In this document: piece by piece, positions 17,013 to 25,633 of the stretch
Layout: each line of letters starts with the position of its first letter
Numbering within the stretch: the stretch's first letter is position 1
Assembly (NCBI GenBank): GCA_963677345.2
Contig: CAXXLC010000038.1
Coordinates: 1 to 64,000 of the forward strand
DNA from: Saccharicrinis sp963677345
GTDB lineage: Bacteria; Bacteroidota; Bacteroidia; Bacteroidales; Marinilabiliaceae
DNA length: 64,000 nucleotides
Reading direction: 5' to 3'
The notes under the pieces: generated by a model
The model's database searches: none
The model's input: only the letters and a program-made list of their open reading frames with translations
What the model was told of the DNA's origin: nothing
Made by a program: the position numbers and the translations under genes

Positions 17013-18110
17013 ATGACCCACGACAAGATAAATAGAGAAGACGTTGAGGCTTTACTGCAGTTGTGTAAGGTGGAGGGAGATATTAATTTGAATGGTATTC
17101 AATGGTCGGAATCTTTAATTCAATTAGGAATAAAACATGGAGTGGGAGCATGGTGTTATTATAGAATTAAGAATAGTTCTTTAAATCAACCTGTTCCTGA
17201 AGAAGTAATGAAGCCATGGAAACATCTTTATTTTCATACGTCGATTGTTAACCAGCATAAACTAAATATTTTTTTCGAGATTCAGGATCTTCTGAAAGAA
17301 GTTGGTATTCCGGTTATCGGTTTAAAAGGGATTGCATTAGTAGGAAATGTTTATACAGATGAAGGTTTACGTCCAATGGGAGATATTGATTTGTTGGTTC
17401 CGGAAGGAGAGGGACTCAGGGCTTTGGATGTTTTATTAAAAGGTGGTGCTACGCAAAATTTTGTACCTCGCTCAGCTTTACATGAACAAGTGCATGCTCA
17501 TGTCAGGGCAATAACTTATAAAGGAGTGTTAATTGAAATTCACCAGCGGTTATTCTCCTTAGGAAACCCTTATCATATAGCCACTGATTATTTTAAATAT
17601 ACAGAAAATCATGCTATTGGGTGTCATCAAATGACTGTTTTAAATGATGTATGGTTTGGTTATCATTTAGTTTCCCATGTTGCATCTAATATATATAAGG
17701 GAGGACTTAGATTAGGATGGTTGGTTGATATTGCACTACTCTTTTTAAAACAAGCCAATGTTAATGATTTTATTTCTGAAATAACACAGCTTTACCCTAA
17801 TAAACTCAAAGATATTAAGAAGGTTTGTTATATGGCTCTCCTGTTAATAAGCAAGCCGGAAATGATTCATCAAAGTAAAAATATATCCGGGATTGAAGGC
17901 CTGGTTTATCAAGGTGTTGCTAAAAAACATAGCATTAAAAAGCATAAACAAATTAATATACTAGAGAGTATTCGTGTACCTGGAATCATTAAAAAGCTTA
18001 GGTTATTGTTAAGAGAGTTATTCCCAGCTAAAGAGTATATGATTAAAAGATATAAATCGGATGAAACTGTTTATTGGAAATGGTATTATAAACGATTATG
18101 GCCTTTTTAA
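17013..18110 (+). CDS. Nucleotidyltransferase family protein (NTP_transf_5)
   Basis: A 365-aa protein with the nucleotidyltransferase core GLKGIALVGNVYTDEGLRPMGDIDLLV, whose D-I-D pair supplies metal ligands, and a downstream VLIEIHQRLF that provides the third acidic residue. Members of this family (PF14907) are frequent in Bacteroidota polysaccharide loci and are thought to modify a surface-glycan or lipid substrate; the actual substrate is unknown. The frame is open farther upstream, but that part encodes random spacer; ATG 17013 (MTHDKINRED) is preferred. It is the first gene of the plus-strand part of the locus. Confidence 0.82.
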   Translation: MTHDKINREDVEALLQLCKVEGDINLNGIQWSESLIQLGIKHGVGAWCYYRIKNSSLNQPVPEEVMKPWKHLYFHTSIVNQHKLNIFFEIQDLLKEVGIPVIGLKGIALVGNVYTDEGLRPMGDIDLLVPEGEGLRALDVLLKGGATQNFVPRSALHEQVHAHVRAITYKGVLIEIHQRLFSLGNPYHIATDYFKYTENHAIGCHQMTVLNDVWFGYHLVSHVASNIYKGGLRLGWLVDIALLFLKQANVNDFISEITQLYPNKLKDIKKVCYMALLLISKPEMIHQSKNISGIEGLVYQGVAKKHSIKKHKQINILESIRVPGIIKKLRLLLRELFPAKEYMIKRYKSDETVYWKWYYKRLWPF

Positions 18111-18121
18111 CCGTTCTTTCG

Positions 18122-18183
18122 CTGCTTCGCAGCTACCGCTCTTTCGCCGCTCCGCGGCTACCGCTCTTTCACTGCTCCGCAGT
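18122..18183 (-). repeat. REP hairpins left of the RAYT gene
   Basis: Read on the minus strand, two units consist of GTAG followed by a hairpin: GTAG-CTGC(GAA)GCAG and GTAG-CCGC(GGA)GCGG. A third (ACTGC-TCC-GCAGT, 18171-18183) has lost the GTAG. Stem bases covary between units (CTGC/GCAG against CCGC/GCGG). GTAG plus hairpin is the recognition format described for RAYT transposases. Confidence 0.75.
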
Positions 18184-18283
18184 TTTACATGGATGTTTGC
18201 CACAGAGTGGTAATAAATTGGTATATTGAGTTTTGTTTATTTTTATAGCCCCGGAGGGTGCGAAATTTTTAACCTGTTATATT

Positions 18284-18748
18284 ATGAAACCTAATGCTTA
18301 TACGCAAATTAATCTTCACCTTGTTTTTGTAGTGGCAAAACGTGAATTCTGTTTATTACCATCCTTTGATAATGAATTGTATGAATATTTTGGTGGGATA
18401 CTAAAAAATAATGGGCACTATCCTTTGTCAATTAACGGTTATTTTGATCATGTTCATTTATTTTTTGAACTTAATCCGAAGCAGGCTATATCTGATTTAG
18501 TAAGGGATTTGAAAGCGAATACATCTAAATGGATTAATGATAATCGTTTTTTACCTGGTCGTTTTTCATGGCAGTCAGGTTATGGTGGTTTCTCATATTC
18601 TAAATCACAACGCAGTAATGTGATTACTTATATTGAGAATCAGAAACAACATCATGGAAAGAAAACTTTTAGGCAGGAATACCTTGAAATTCTGGAACGT
18701 TTTGGGATTGAATTCAAGGAGGAATATTTGTTTGTGTTTTTTGATTGA
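18284..18748 (+). CDS. REP-associated tyrosine transposase (RAYT, IS200/IS605-like)
   Basis: A 154-aa Y1 HUH transposase. It has the IS200-like start AYTQINLHLVFVVAKR, the HUH motif in FDHVHLFFEL, and a downstream helix TYIENQKQHH that contains the catalytic Tyr. The GGFSYSKSQ segment and the C-terminal RQEYLEILERFGIEF extension are usual in Bacteroidota members. Translation most likely starts at 18284 (MKPNAYTQ); the longer frame begins in the leader. The sequence AGCCCCGGAGGGTGCGAAA just upstream resembles a leader repeatedly found before such genes. GTAG-hairpin repeats flank it on both sides. Confidence 0.9.
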   Translation: MKPNAYTQINLHLVFVVAKREFCLLPSFDNELYEYFGGILKNNGHYPLSINGYFDHVHLFFELNPKQAISDLVRDLKANTSKWINDNRFLPGRFSWQSGYGGFSYSKSQRSNVITYIENQKQHHGKKTFRQEYLEILERFGIEFKEEYLFVFFD

Positions 18749-18753
18749 CAGTT

Positions 18754-18796
18754 CTACCGCAGCTCCGCAGCTACCGTTCTTTGACCGCTCTGCGGT
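18754..18796 (-). repeat. REP hairpins right of the RAYT gene
   Basis: Two GTAG tetranucleotides (minus strand; 18754-18757 and 18771-18774) surround a degenerate CGCAGCTCCGCAG unit. A perfect hairpin ACCGC-TCT-GCGGT lies at 18784-18796. Together with the left set they bracket the RAYT gene. Confidence 0.65.
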
Positions 18797-18845
18797 TTTA
18801 TTTTTGGTATTCAACAACTATCTTTAGCCATAAATTTATAATTTG

Positions 18846-20067
18846 ATGCAACAAAAAAAGAATATCTTAATATTTATTGATTGGTTTTTGCCTGGATATA
18901 AAGCTGGTGGGCCGGTTCGGAGTATGGCTAATATGGTAGATTACCTGGCTGATCAATATGATTTTTATATTGTAACCCGTAATACAGATTATACCGAAAC
19001 AACTCCATATCAAAATCTTGAATATAACAAGTGGACGATTTTTAAGGATGGTGTTAATGTTTTTTATGCTTCTTCGCAATATCAAAGTTTATCTTCTTAT
19101 AAGGCAATCATAAAGTCGATTGATTTTGATGTTGCCTATGTGAATGGTATTTATTCATGGAAGTATTCAATACTGCCATTAATTGCATTACGAAAATTTT
19201 CTGGGAGAAAAATAGTTGCTTCACGGGGTATGTTGGCAAAGAGTGCTATAAATGTAAAGTCACGAAAAAAACAACTGTTTTTAAAGGTTTCTAAACTTTT
19301 ACATCTGTATAAAGGTGTAATTTTTCATGCAACAAACGAAAAGGAGAAGGAAGACATTAAACGTAAGATAGGGACTAATATTGGTGTCATTATTGCTGAT
19401 AATTTACCTAAAAAAAGCACTTCTGTCAGTTAAGAATATAAAAAAGGAAAAAGGTAAGCTGAAATTAGTTAGTCTGGCTCGCATTTCTCCAGAGAAGAAT
19501 ACCTTGTTTGCAATTGAAAAGTTGCTTGACTTGCACGGAATTAAAGGTGATATTGTATTTGATTTGTATGGTCAGATCTATGATGATAGTTATTGGAAAG
19601 AATGTAAGGAGAAAATAAATCAATTACCCAGTAATGTTACAGTCAATTATAAAGGATTGGTTGATTCTGATTTGGTAGGAGAAACAATACATAATTATCA
19701 TGCATTATTTATGCCATCAAGAGGTGAGAATTTTGGCCATGTGATATTAGAGAGCTTTATGTCGGGAAGACCGGTTGTTATTAGTGATCAGACTCCTTGG
19801 AGAGGGTTAGAATCGGAGAGATGTGGATGGGATTTGGCTTTAAGAACGGATTATAAATCCGCGCCAACAGAGGATTTATCATTAGTTGAAAGTCAAAAGT
19901 TGAAAGTTGAAAATAAGGTTAAAGAAAGTTTTAGATCTGTGTTATCCAGGATTTTACATATGGAACAAGAAGAGTTTGATCAATGGTGTGATGGAGCAAG
20001 AAAAAAAGCCATGAATTTCATTAATAATCCTGATTTAATAAAAGGGTATATCGAAATGTTTAAGTAA
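18846..20067 (+). pseudogene. Glycosyltransferase family 4, frameshifted at an A7 run
   Basis: The N-terminal half (18846-19433) has FIDWFLPGYKAGGPVRSM, an acceptor-side Rossmann domain start. The C-terminal half (to 20067) has LVSLARISPEKN and the GT4 donor motif FMPSRGENFGHVILESFMSGRPVV. The halves are in different frames that meet at seven A's near 19410-19416; six A's would give the continuous protein NLPKKALLSVKN. The reading could be a pseudogene, a phase-variable switch or a sequencing error. Residues around TDYKSAPTED and QKLKVENKV come from inserted repeats, not from the GT fold. ATG 18846 is preferred over the TTG before it. Confidence 0.8.
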
Positions 20068-20072
20068 CGTTT

Positions 20073-20123
20073 AAAACCAGACAGGTTTATTTAATTGTTG
20101 TAAATAAACCTGTCTGGTTTTAT
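20073..20123. terminator. Strong hairpin terminator between glycosyltransferase genes
   Basis: A perfect 20-bp stem (left arm 20073-20092, starting AAAACCAGACAGG; right arm 20102-20121) with a 9-nt loop, bordered by A and T tracts, so it can act in both directions. It separates the frameshifted glycosyltransferase from the next gene. Confidence 0.88.
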
Positions 20124-20155
20124 GTAAAGTTCTCTTGAAATATTAAAAATAATCA

Positions 20156-21076
20156 ATGAACAAATATCTTTTTCTACATAGTCACTTAACAGAATACTAT
20201 TTAGCCAGTTTGACTCACCTGGTAAAATCAGGTATTGACGTTCATTTGTTTTATTTACCAAAGTCTGATTACAAAATAAATACTAATGATTTACCAAAGA
20301 ATCTTTTTCTTTACAACAAGACATTATTCAAAAGCAAAGAACTTCTTTCTGAAGTAAATAATATTCAGCCAACAAAGATTTTCTGTAGTGGATGGAGAGA
20401 TTTGTCATATCTTAATATTTGTAAATCATATAGGCATAAAATACCTACCGTTTTAATGATGGATAATAAGTGGTATCCAACTTTGAAACAAAGGATAGCA
20501 TCGTTATTTGGACCTGTCGTCCTAACTGTTTATTTTTCGCATATCTGGATTGCAGGAGAATCTCAATTGAAATATGCCCAAAAGCTTGGATTTAAGAAGC
20601 AGTATGTTAAGCAAGGGTGTTTAAGTGCAGATACAGATTTGTTCCATCAATATTATAAAGAAAGATCAAAAATAGGCGTTGCAGTTCCTAAAAGACTATT
20701 GTTTGTTGGACGCTATGTAGATGAGAAGAATCTGGTTTTCTTATTTGATACTTTTATTAGTATGATTAACCATGGATATTCAGATTGGGAATTACATTGT
20801 GTTGGATCAGGAAAATTAGAAAATGAATTGCCCATTCATTCAAATATAATTCATCATGGATATATTTCCTCTCATCAGTTAAAGGAAATAGTTTGTTCAA
20901 GTAGAGCTTTTATTCTTGCTTCAAAAAAAGAGGCATGGGGTGTTGTGATTCATGAAATGATTTCTGCCGGATTGCCCATTATTTGCTCATTTGAAGTTGG
21001 TGCTGCATCTCAATTTGTGGAGCATGGGAAGAATGGATTTATATTCGAAAGTAACAATGTTGCATTAGAAATATAG
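20156..21076 (+). CDS. Glycosyltransferase family 4, short C terminus
   Basis: A 306-aa GT-B enzyme. The N-terminal domain starts FLHSHLTEYYLASLTHLVKSG. The donor-binding domain has LLFVGRYVDEKNLVFLFD and the motif ASKKEAWGVVIHEMISAGLPII. It stops at VALEI, just after the last conserved Rossmann strand, about 40-60 residues before most relatives, which continue with a helix that packs back on the N-terminal domain. A clipped 3' end is likely. The next gene starts 9 bp downstream on the same strand. Confidence 0.82.
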   Translation: MNKYLFLHSHLTEYYLASLTHLVKSGIDVHLFYLPKSDYKINTNDLPKNLFLYNKTLFKSKELLSEVNNIQPTKIFCSGWRDLSYLNICKSYRHKIPTVLMMDNKWYPTLKQRIASLFGPVVLTVYFSHIWIAGESQLKYAQKLGFKKQYVKQGCLSADTDLFHQYYKERSKIGVAVPKRLLFVGRYVDEKNLVFLFDTFISMINHGYSDWELHCVGSGKLENELPIHSNIIHHGYISSHQLKEIVCSSRAFILASKKEAWGVVIHEMISAGLPIICSFEVGAASQFVEHGKNGFIFESNNVALEI

Positions 21077-21085
21077 ATTAAACAA

Positions 21086-22144
21086 ATGAAGAAATTAAAA
21101 GTCACATATTTTTTTCGTAAGCCTCGTCCACAATACTTTAGTATAGAAAAGGTATTTGAACAGGTTATCAGTAATTTGCCTGATGATATTAAACCTGTTA
21201 TATACAAACTGAAAAACGGTACTACAGGGTGGTGGGGAAGACTAAACGCATTATTAGAGGTACGAAAAAGCAAAGGATTAATAAATCATATTACAGGTGA
21301 TATTACTTTTATTGCCTTGGCTTTACCTCGGAAGGGATTAGTCGTGACTTACCATGATTTAGAATCCCTGGCTCAGTATCATGGGTGGCGTTTTAAAATA
21401 TTAAAGTTTTTATGGGTAACTATAGCTGTAAAGCGCGCTGAAGTAGTAACCGCAATTTCAACTCATACTAAAGAACAGTTGATTAAATGGACAAATTGTA
21501 ATCCTGATAAAGTTGTTGTTGTCCCAAATCCTTTGTCAAAGGAGATAATCTATAGCCCCAAAGATTTTAATTCTCAGAAGCCTACTTTTCTAGTTATGGG
21601 TACTAAGGAAAACAAGAATGTGGAAGGGATTTTTAAGGCTGTAGGCATGGTTATGGGGCAGGGAGCAGGGAGCAGGGAGCAAAACACGGATTGCAAATCT
21701 GCGCAAACGATAAAGCTTATTGTTGTAGGTAAAATGACAGAAAAGCAGAAATCTATTGCAGACCAATATCATTTAGAAATTGAAAATTTGGTTCATGTTC
21801 CGTACGATCAAATTCTGGACGCATATAAAAGGTGTGATATTTTGTGTTTCCCGAGTTTTTATGAGGGTTTTGGATTACCTATTATTGAGGCTCAAGCCAT
21901 GGGAAGGCCTGTGATCACTTCAAATTTTGGTGCTATGAAAGAAGTTGCAGGAGAGGGTGCTCTGTTGGTATGTCCTAATAATACAGATGAGATTAGCAAT
22001 GCACTTCTACATATTATTAATGATGGAGATTTAAGAGAAGATCTGGTATCTAAAGGGTTAAAAAATACAGAGAGATTTAAAGTAGAACTTATTAGTCTTA
22101 GATATGCTCAGTTGTATGAGGAGGTCAATAGGTCGTTAGGTTAG
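21086..22144 (+). CDS. Glycosyltransferase family 4
   Basis: A 352-aa GT-B glycosyltransferase of polysaccharide assembly. Motifs: VTYHDLESLAQYHG, VVTAISTHTKEQLIK (acceptor domain), PTFLVMGTKENKN, and FPSFYEGFGLPIIEAQAMGRPVI with the EGFGLPIIE donor motif. Within the donor domain a stretch encoding GQGAGSREQNTDCKSAQ interrupts the fold; its DNA is the 7-bp unit GGGAGCA repeated, then a palindromic CGGATTGCAAATCTG element. The C terminus (VNRSLG) is read from the start of the 7-bp array that follows. Confidence 0.88.
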   Translation: MKKLKVTYFFRKPRPQYFSIEKVFEQVISNLPDDIKPVIYKLKNGTTGWWGRLNALLEVRKSKGLINHITGDITFIALALPRKGLVVTYHDLESLAQYHGWRFKILKFLWVTIAVKRAEVVTAISTHTKEQLIKWTNCNPDKVVVVPNPLSKEIIYSPKDFNSQKPTFLVMGTKENKNVEGIFKAVGMVMGQGAGSREQNTDCKSAQTIKLIVVGKMTEKQKSIADQYHLEIENLVHVPYDQILDAYKRCDILCFPSFYEGFGLPIIEAQAMGRPVITSNFGAMKEVAGEGALLVCPNNTDEISNALLHIINDGDLREDLVSKGLKNTERFKVELISLRYAQLYEEVNRSLG

Positions 22145-22258
22145 TAGGTCATAAGTCATAGGTCATAAGTCATACATCATAGGTCATAGGTCAATAGGTC
22201 ATAAGCCATAGGTCAATAGGTCATAGGTCATAGGACGTAGGTCATAGGTCATTACTTT
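22126..22258 (+). repeat. 7-bp array at the 3' end of a glycosyltransferase gene
   Basis: Units of TAGGTCA, TAAGTCA and TAGGACG type run with a 7-bp step (occasionally 8) from the last codons of the gene to about 22250. Relative to the coding strand they have the same orientation as the arrays at 44.7-45.9 kb. The rest of the spacer to 22401 holds a degraded CTTCCCTTTGGGGAG module at 22352-22400. Confidence 0.8.
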
Positions 22259-22401
22259 ATTGTGAGATTAGGTTAATTGGTGAATAGGACAATAAACCGT
22301 TAAGTACGCATAGTTTTCGCAATGGATTATGAATGCAGATGTTTATTTTTCAAAGCTGTAAATCAGCTTCTTCCCTTTGGGGAGATTGAGAGGGGCTCTT
22401 T

Positions 22402-23733
22402 TTATATACGCACTCCCCATTGCTTTTTAACAAACCAGAGTAATCCAAATATTAAAATGCTGGCTTTGAACAGGTGGTTAAGTACTACCACGAATTCTGT
22501 TTCGGCTTTTACTACTTGTAAAAATAGAATAGGACTCCAGATGAGGAGTGTAGGGAAATTATCTGATAAATTAATGAGTTTACTCCAGAACCAGGAAATA
22601 AATACACCCCAGCAAAACATAAAAAGTAATCCACCCCAGTAACCATAATTGGCCCAACCTTCACCTGCCAGACTAATGCCCATACTGGTTCCCTGATTTA
22701 GTTTTAATCCTGTAAACTTTTCAAAGTTTTCCTGTCCTCCGGCTTTCTTTTTGTTGGGAGCTAAAAACCTGGGAAGTAAACTTGCAGATATGGCATCTGT
22801 TATGGTTTCTCCATCAGCAAAAGGTTCATGTTCCGGAACATGATTCATAATTGCAGAGATAATCCATCCCTGGTTTAATCGAACATTTATATCATCTTCA
22901 TTGGATGGATTAAATATGGTACCTGAGGCCCATTGATCCAAAGCCATACCTGTAAAAAGAGCCAGTTTATTACCCTGGTAACCATTCCATACTTTAGCTC
23001 TGTATTGCGCTTTTACGGTTTGTATTGTGATGGCTAAAAATATACCAATGATGGCAAATATTATTTTTGATTGTAATTTTATTTGTAATTCACGGGCTAT
23101 GAAAGTAAAAGTTAACATAGCCCACAATAATAAATCATGAAACATACCTCCAGCTAATGAAGCAGCAGCGGTAAAGGCCATGGTAATTCCAAAGATGATC
23201 CATTTGTCATTACGGGGAGAAAACATTAAGTAAATAGCACCAATATATTTGACATTACTTAAGATAAAAAATACAAATCGTAATGATGCCGGTACAAATG
23301 AGGAAATATATGGAATGATTAAACCTCCAATAACCAGAATGTAGGGAATTTTGGGATAGTCTTCTAATAAAAGATGACTTCTTTTTTCCAATTCATCCAG
23401 GTTGATTCGATCTTTATAAAGATTAGTTCCTACGCGAAACAGAATCACAGCAGGAACTATAAAACTCATATAAACATCTTCAGTTACATACATATGATAT
23501 TTATAATGAGTAGTGCCATTATGGTAATCAATATAGGGGCCAACAATCCATTGTAAAGCTGCCATTGCAGTCATTAAATCTATAATAGGGATTTTTTCTC
23601 CCATATTGTTGATTACAGAAAGGAAAAAAAAGAGTGTTACACCAAGACCTATGGATGTCCAAAATAAATTTCCTGTTATAAAAAAAAGCAGGAAGCAAAT
23701 GATAGATGGTAAAATGAATTTTTGATTATCCAT
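22402..23733 (-). CDS. Wzy-like O-antigen/capsule polymerase (integral membrane protein)
   Basis: A 443-aa protein with about eleven hydrophobic segments and a large extracytoplasmic loop near residues 255-345, which contains RLNQGWIISAIMNHVPEHEPFADGE and LPRFLAPNKKKAGG. This loop pattern (R-x-NQG, then LLPRFLAPNK) is characteristic of Bacteroidota O-antigen polymerase-like proteins. It would join repeat units on the periplasmic side of the inner membrane. The start MDNQKFILPS is followed at once by the first membrane helix. No flippase gene accompanies it in this window. Confidence 0.72.
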   Translation of the reverse strand: MDNQKFILPSIICFLLFFITGNLFWTSIGLGVTLFFFLSVINNMGEKIPIIDLMTAMAALQWIVGPYIDYHNGTTHYKYHMYVTEDVYMSFIVPAVILFRVGTNLYKDRINLDELEKRSHLLLEDYPKIPYILVIGGLIIPYISSFVPASLRFVFFILSNVKYIGAIYLMFSPRNDKWIIFGITMAFTAAASLAGGMFHDLLLWAMLTFTFIARELQIKLQSKIIFAIIGIFLAITIQTVKAQYRAKVWNGYQGNKLALFTGMALDQWASGTIFNPSNEDDINVRLNQGWIISAIMNHVPEHEPFADGETITDAISASLLPRFLAPNKKKAGGQENFEKFTGLKLNQGTSMGISLAGEGWANYGYWGGLLFMFCWGVFISWFWSKLINLSDNFPTLLIWSPILFLQVVKAETEFVVVLNHLFKASILIFGLLWFVKKQWGVRI

Positions 23734-23794
23734 TAGTTTTATTATTCCTTTTTGTGGGAGTGAAGATAGGAAAAAAAGAGAAAAGGAGAGATAG

Positions 23795-23905
23795 GATTTA
23801 GGTGTTTAGGTTAATAGGTTGTTAGGTCGATAGAGCGTTAGGTTGATAGGTCGATAGGTCAATAGGTGGTTAGATTAGTAGGTGATTAGGTCATTTGAAA
23901 TACTG
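23795..23905. repeat. 8-bp array between the Wzy-like gene and the DUF4143 ATPase
   Basis: Units such as TTAATAGG, TTGTTAGG, TTGATAGG, TCGATAGG and TCAATAGG run with a strict 8-bp step, then pass into a short AAGAGCT 7-bp tract. This is the clearest 8-bp array in the window. Confidence 0.75.
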
Positions 23906-23930
23906 TGGCCTAAGAGCTAAGAGCTATTTT

Positions 23931-25145
23931 TTAATAATTGTTAAGCATTAAAAAGTCTGCCAGGTGAAGATGCTTTATGCCTCCAATATTGTCTTTCCAT
24001 AATTTATCCATAGTTACCACATATTTTGGATAATTATCCTTTATCTGCATTAAGGGGGAAAATTCTCTGTCAACAGTTGATTGCTCAGATAAAAGATATG
24101 CTACCTGAATATAGACAACTTCATTTCCTTTTGTGGCAACAAAATCTATTTCAGTATTGTCAAGTTTACCAACATAAACCTGATATTCCCTTCTTTTAAG
24201 TTCCAGCATCACAATATTTTCAAGAACACCTGCTATAATCCTGTCTTTATAACCCATTATCGAATAAAGGAGAGCTGTATCTGCAGCATAATATTTTTCC
24301 TGAGTCTTTAATATTTCTTTACCTTTTACATCAAACCTGTTTAAACGATGGATGATAAATGCGCTTTCAAGTGCTTTTAAATAATTATATATGGTGTTGA
24401 TATCTACTTTTCTGTGCTGGCTTTTAAAATAATCTGCTACATTTTTACCTGAAAACGTATTGCCTATATTATCAAATACATATTTAACCACTCGTTCAAG
24501 TAATTCAATGTCTCTTATCTTATTTCGTTGAATGGTATCACGAAGTATGACGGACGAATATATATCCAGAACAATTTTATATGCTGTTTCGTATTCATAA
24601 TTTGAAGTATGTAAAACAGGAAATCCTCCCATGCGTAAATAATTTTCGAATGCTATATAAATATCATCCGTACTTTTATTTTGTTCTTTATTAAAAAACA
24701 GATATTCGTTAAATGACAAAGTGAATATATGAAATTCAATATACCTGCCTGCAAGAAAAGTGGCAAGTTCGGAAGACAATAAGTGCGAGTTGGATCCTGT
24801 AATATAAATATCTGTATTATAATCAACTACAAACGAATTAATGGCTTTTTCCCAATTGTTTACTACCTGAATTTCATCAAAAATAAGATAGTATTGTTTC
24901 TTATTGTCAATCATTGTGTTGATATGATGATACAATGAAGTGGCATTTTCCAGGTGAGAAAAACGTAAACTCTCAAAATTGATGTATATTATTTGGTCAT
25001 CGCTAATGCCCTGCTTATGCAGTTTTTCAATTAAGAGCAATAGTACTGATGATTTGCCACTTCTTCGTATGCCAGTAATGACCTTAATAAATGGCTTATC
25101 TATATAGGGTGTAATCTTGTTTATATATAAATCACGCTTAATCAT
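23931..25145 (-). CDS. AAA+ ATPase with DUF4143 nuclease-like C terminus
   Basis: A 404-aa ATPase. Walker A is GIRRSGKSS near residue 25 and Walker B is YYLIFDEIQ near 90; ITGSNSHLLSSELATFLAGRY is the sensor region. The C-terminal DUF4143 part has VVYIQVAYLL and EIDFVATKG, a PD-(D/E)xK-like layout. The family is widespread, often mobile or TA/defence-associated, and its function is unsettled. It is an outlier among the polysaccharide genes, and both sides are repeat DNA. A palindrome 50 bp upstream could be its operator. Confidence 0.88.
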   Translation of the reverse strand: MIKRDLYINKITPYIDKPFIKVITGIRRSGKSSVLLLLIEKLHKQGISDDQIIYINFESLRFSHLENATSLYHHINTMIDNKKQYYLIFDEIQVVNNWEKAINSFVVDYNTDIYITGSNSHLLSSELATFLAGRYIEFHIFTLSFNEYLFFNKEQNKSTDDIYIAFENYLRMGGFPVLHTSNYEYETAYKIVLDIYSSVILRDTIQRNKIRDIELLERVVKYVFDNIGNTFSGKNVADYFKSQHRKVDINTIYNYLKALESAFIIHRLNRFDVKGKEILKTQEKYYAADTALLYSIMGYKDRIIAGVLENIVMLELKRREYQVYVGKLDNTEIDFVATKGNEVVYIQVAYLLSEQSTVDREFSPLMQIKDNYPKYVVTMDKLWKDNIGGIKHLHLADFLMLNNY

Positions 25146-25193
25146 TACTTTTTCTTTATGGCTATAAGTGTAAAAATAGTAATAATATTGAAG

Positions 25194-25216
25194 TTTTTAT
25201 GGTTATAACCATAAAA
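25194..25216 (-). promoter_or_regulatory. Palindrome upstream of the DUF4143 ATPase
   Basis: The perfect palindrome ATGGTTATAACCAT, extended by A/T flanks, lies about 50 bp upstream of the start codon. A related half site TTATGGCTATAAG lies at about 25157-25169. Dyad symmetry and position suggest an operator, possibly autoregulatory. Confidence 0.5.
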
Positions 25217-25225
25217 TAAATAAAA

Positions 25226-25633
25226 GCCCCTCTAACTCCCCCAAATAGGGGAGGACTGATTTACAGCTCCGGTATTTTAGCAAACGAATTTGCATGACTT
25301 TAACCACTTCTTACCTCTTCTGTGAACCCAGCATATATAAAAAGGTACGAGTTACAAACTCGCACCAGCATCAGCAACCTAAAATACTATGGCCTAACGC
25401 CCTAAACGATTCATCAACTCAACGACTTAACAACTCGACGAATCGACGAATTAACAACTCACCAATAGTCATCAAATTATTATTGCTGCGCAATGTTTTT
25501 TTGTCATCTAATTTCCACAAATTAACACGAATTATTTTAACAACGAATAAATGCTAATTACAGCTAATTAACACGAATTGGTATTTGCTGCGCAAATGTT
25601 GCAACCTGAAATACTGTGGCCTAAGAGCTAAGA
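25226..25633 (+). repeat. 409-bp repeat block, copy 1
   Basis: Order of modules: CCCCTCTAACTCCCCC hairpin, CTCCGGTATTTTAGC segment, GGTACGAGTT/AACTCGCACC hairpin, an 8-bp tract (units such as ACTCGACG and AATCGACG), a TTGCTGCGCAA hairpin, GTCATCTAATTTCC, an AACACGAATT-rich stretch, and a second TTTGCTGCGCAAA hairpin ending at an AAGAGCT tract. Nearly identical copies start at 27271, 27680 and 31158. The frame that crosses each copy is not considered a gene. Confidence 0.88.

Noticed and set aside
19395..19430. Programmed -1 ribosomal frameshift in the GT4 gene
   Set aside because: The second half lies in the +1 frame, so a standard -1 slip on the A7 run does not connect the halves; an extra base fits better.
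22322..22642. Plus-strand frame overlapping the Wzy-like gene
   Set aside because: It is antisense to a well-supported membrane protein and begins in a CTCCCC-type repeat.
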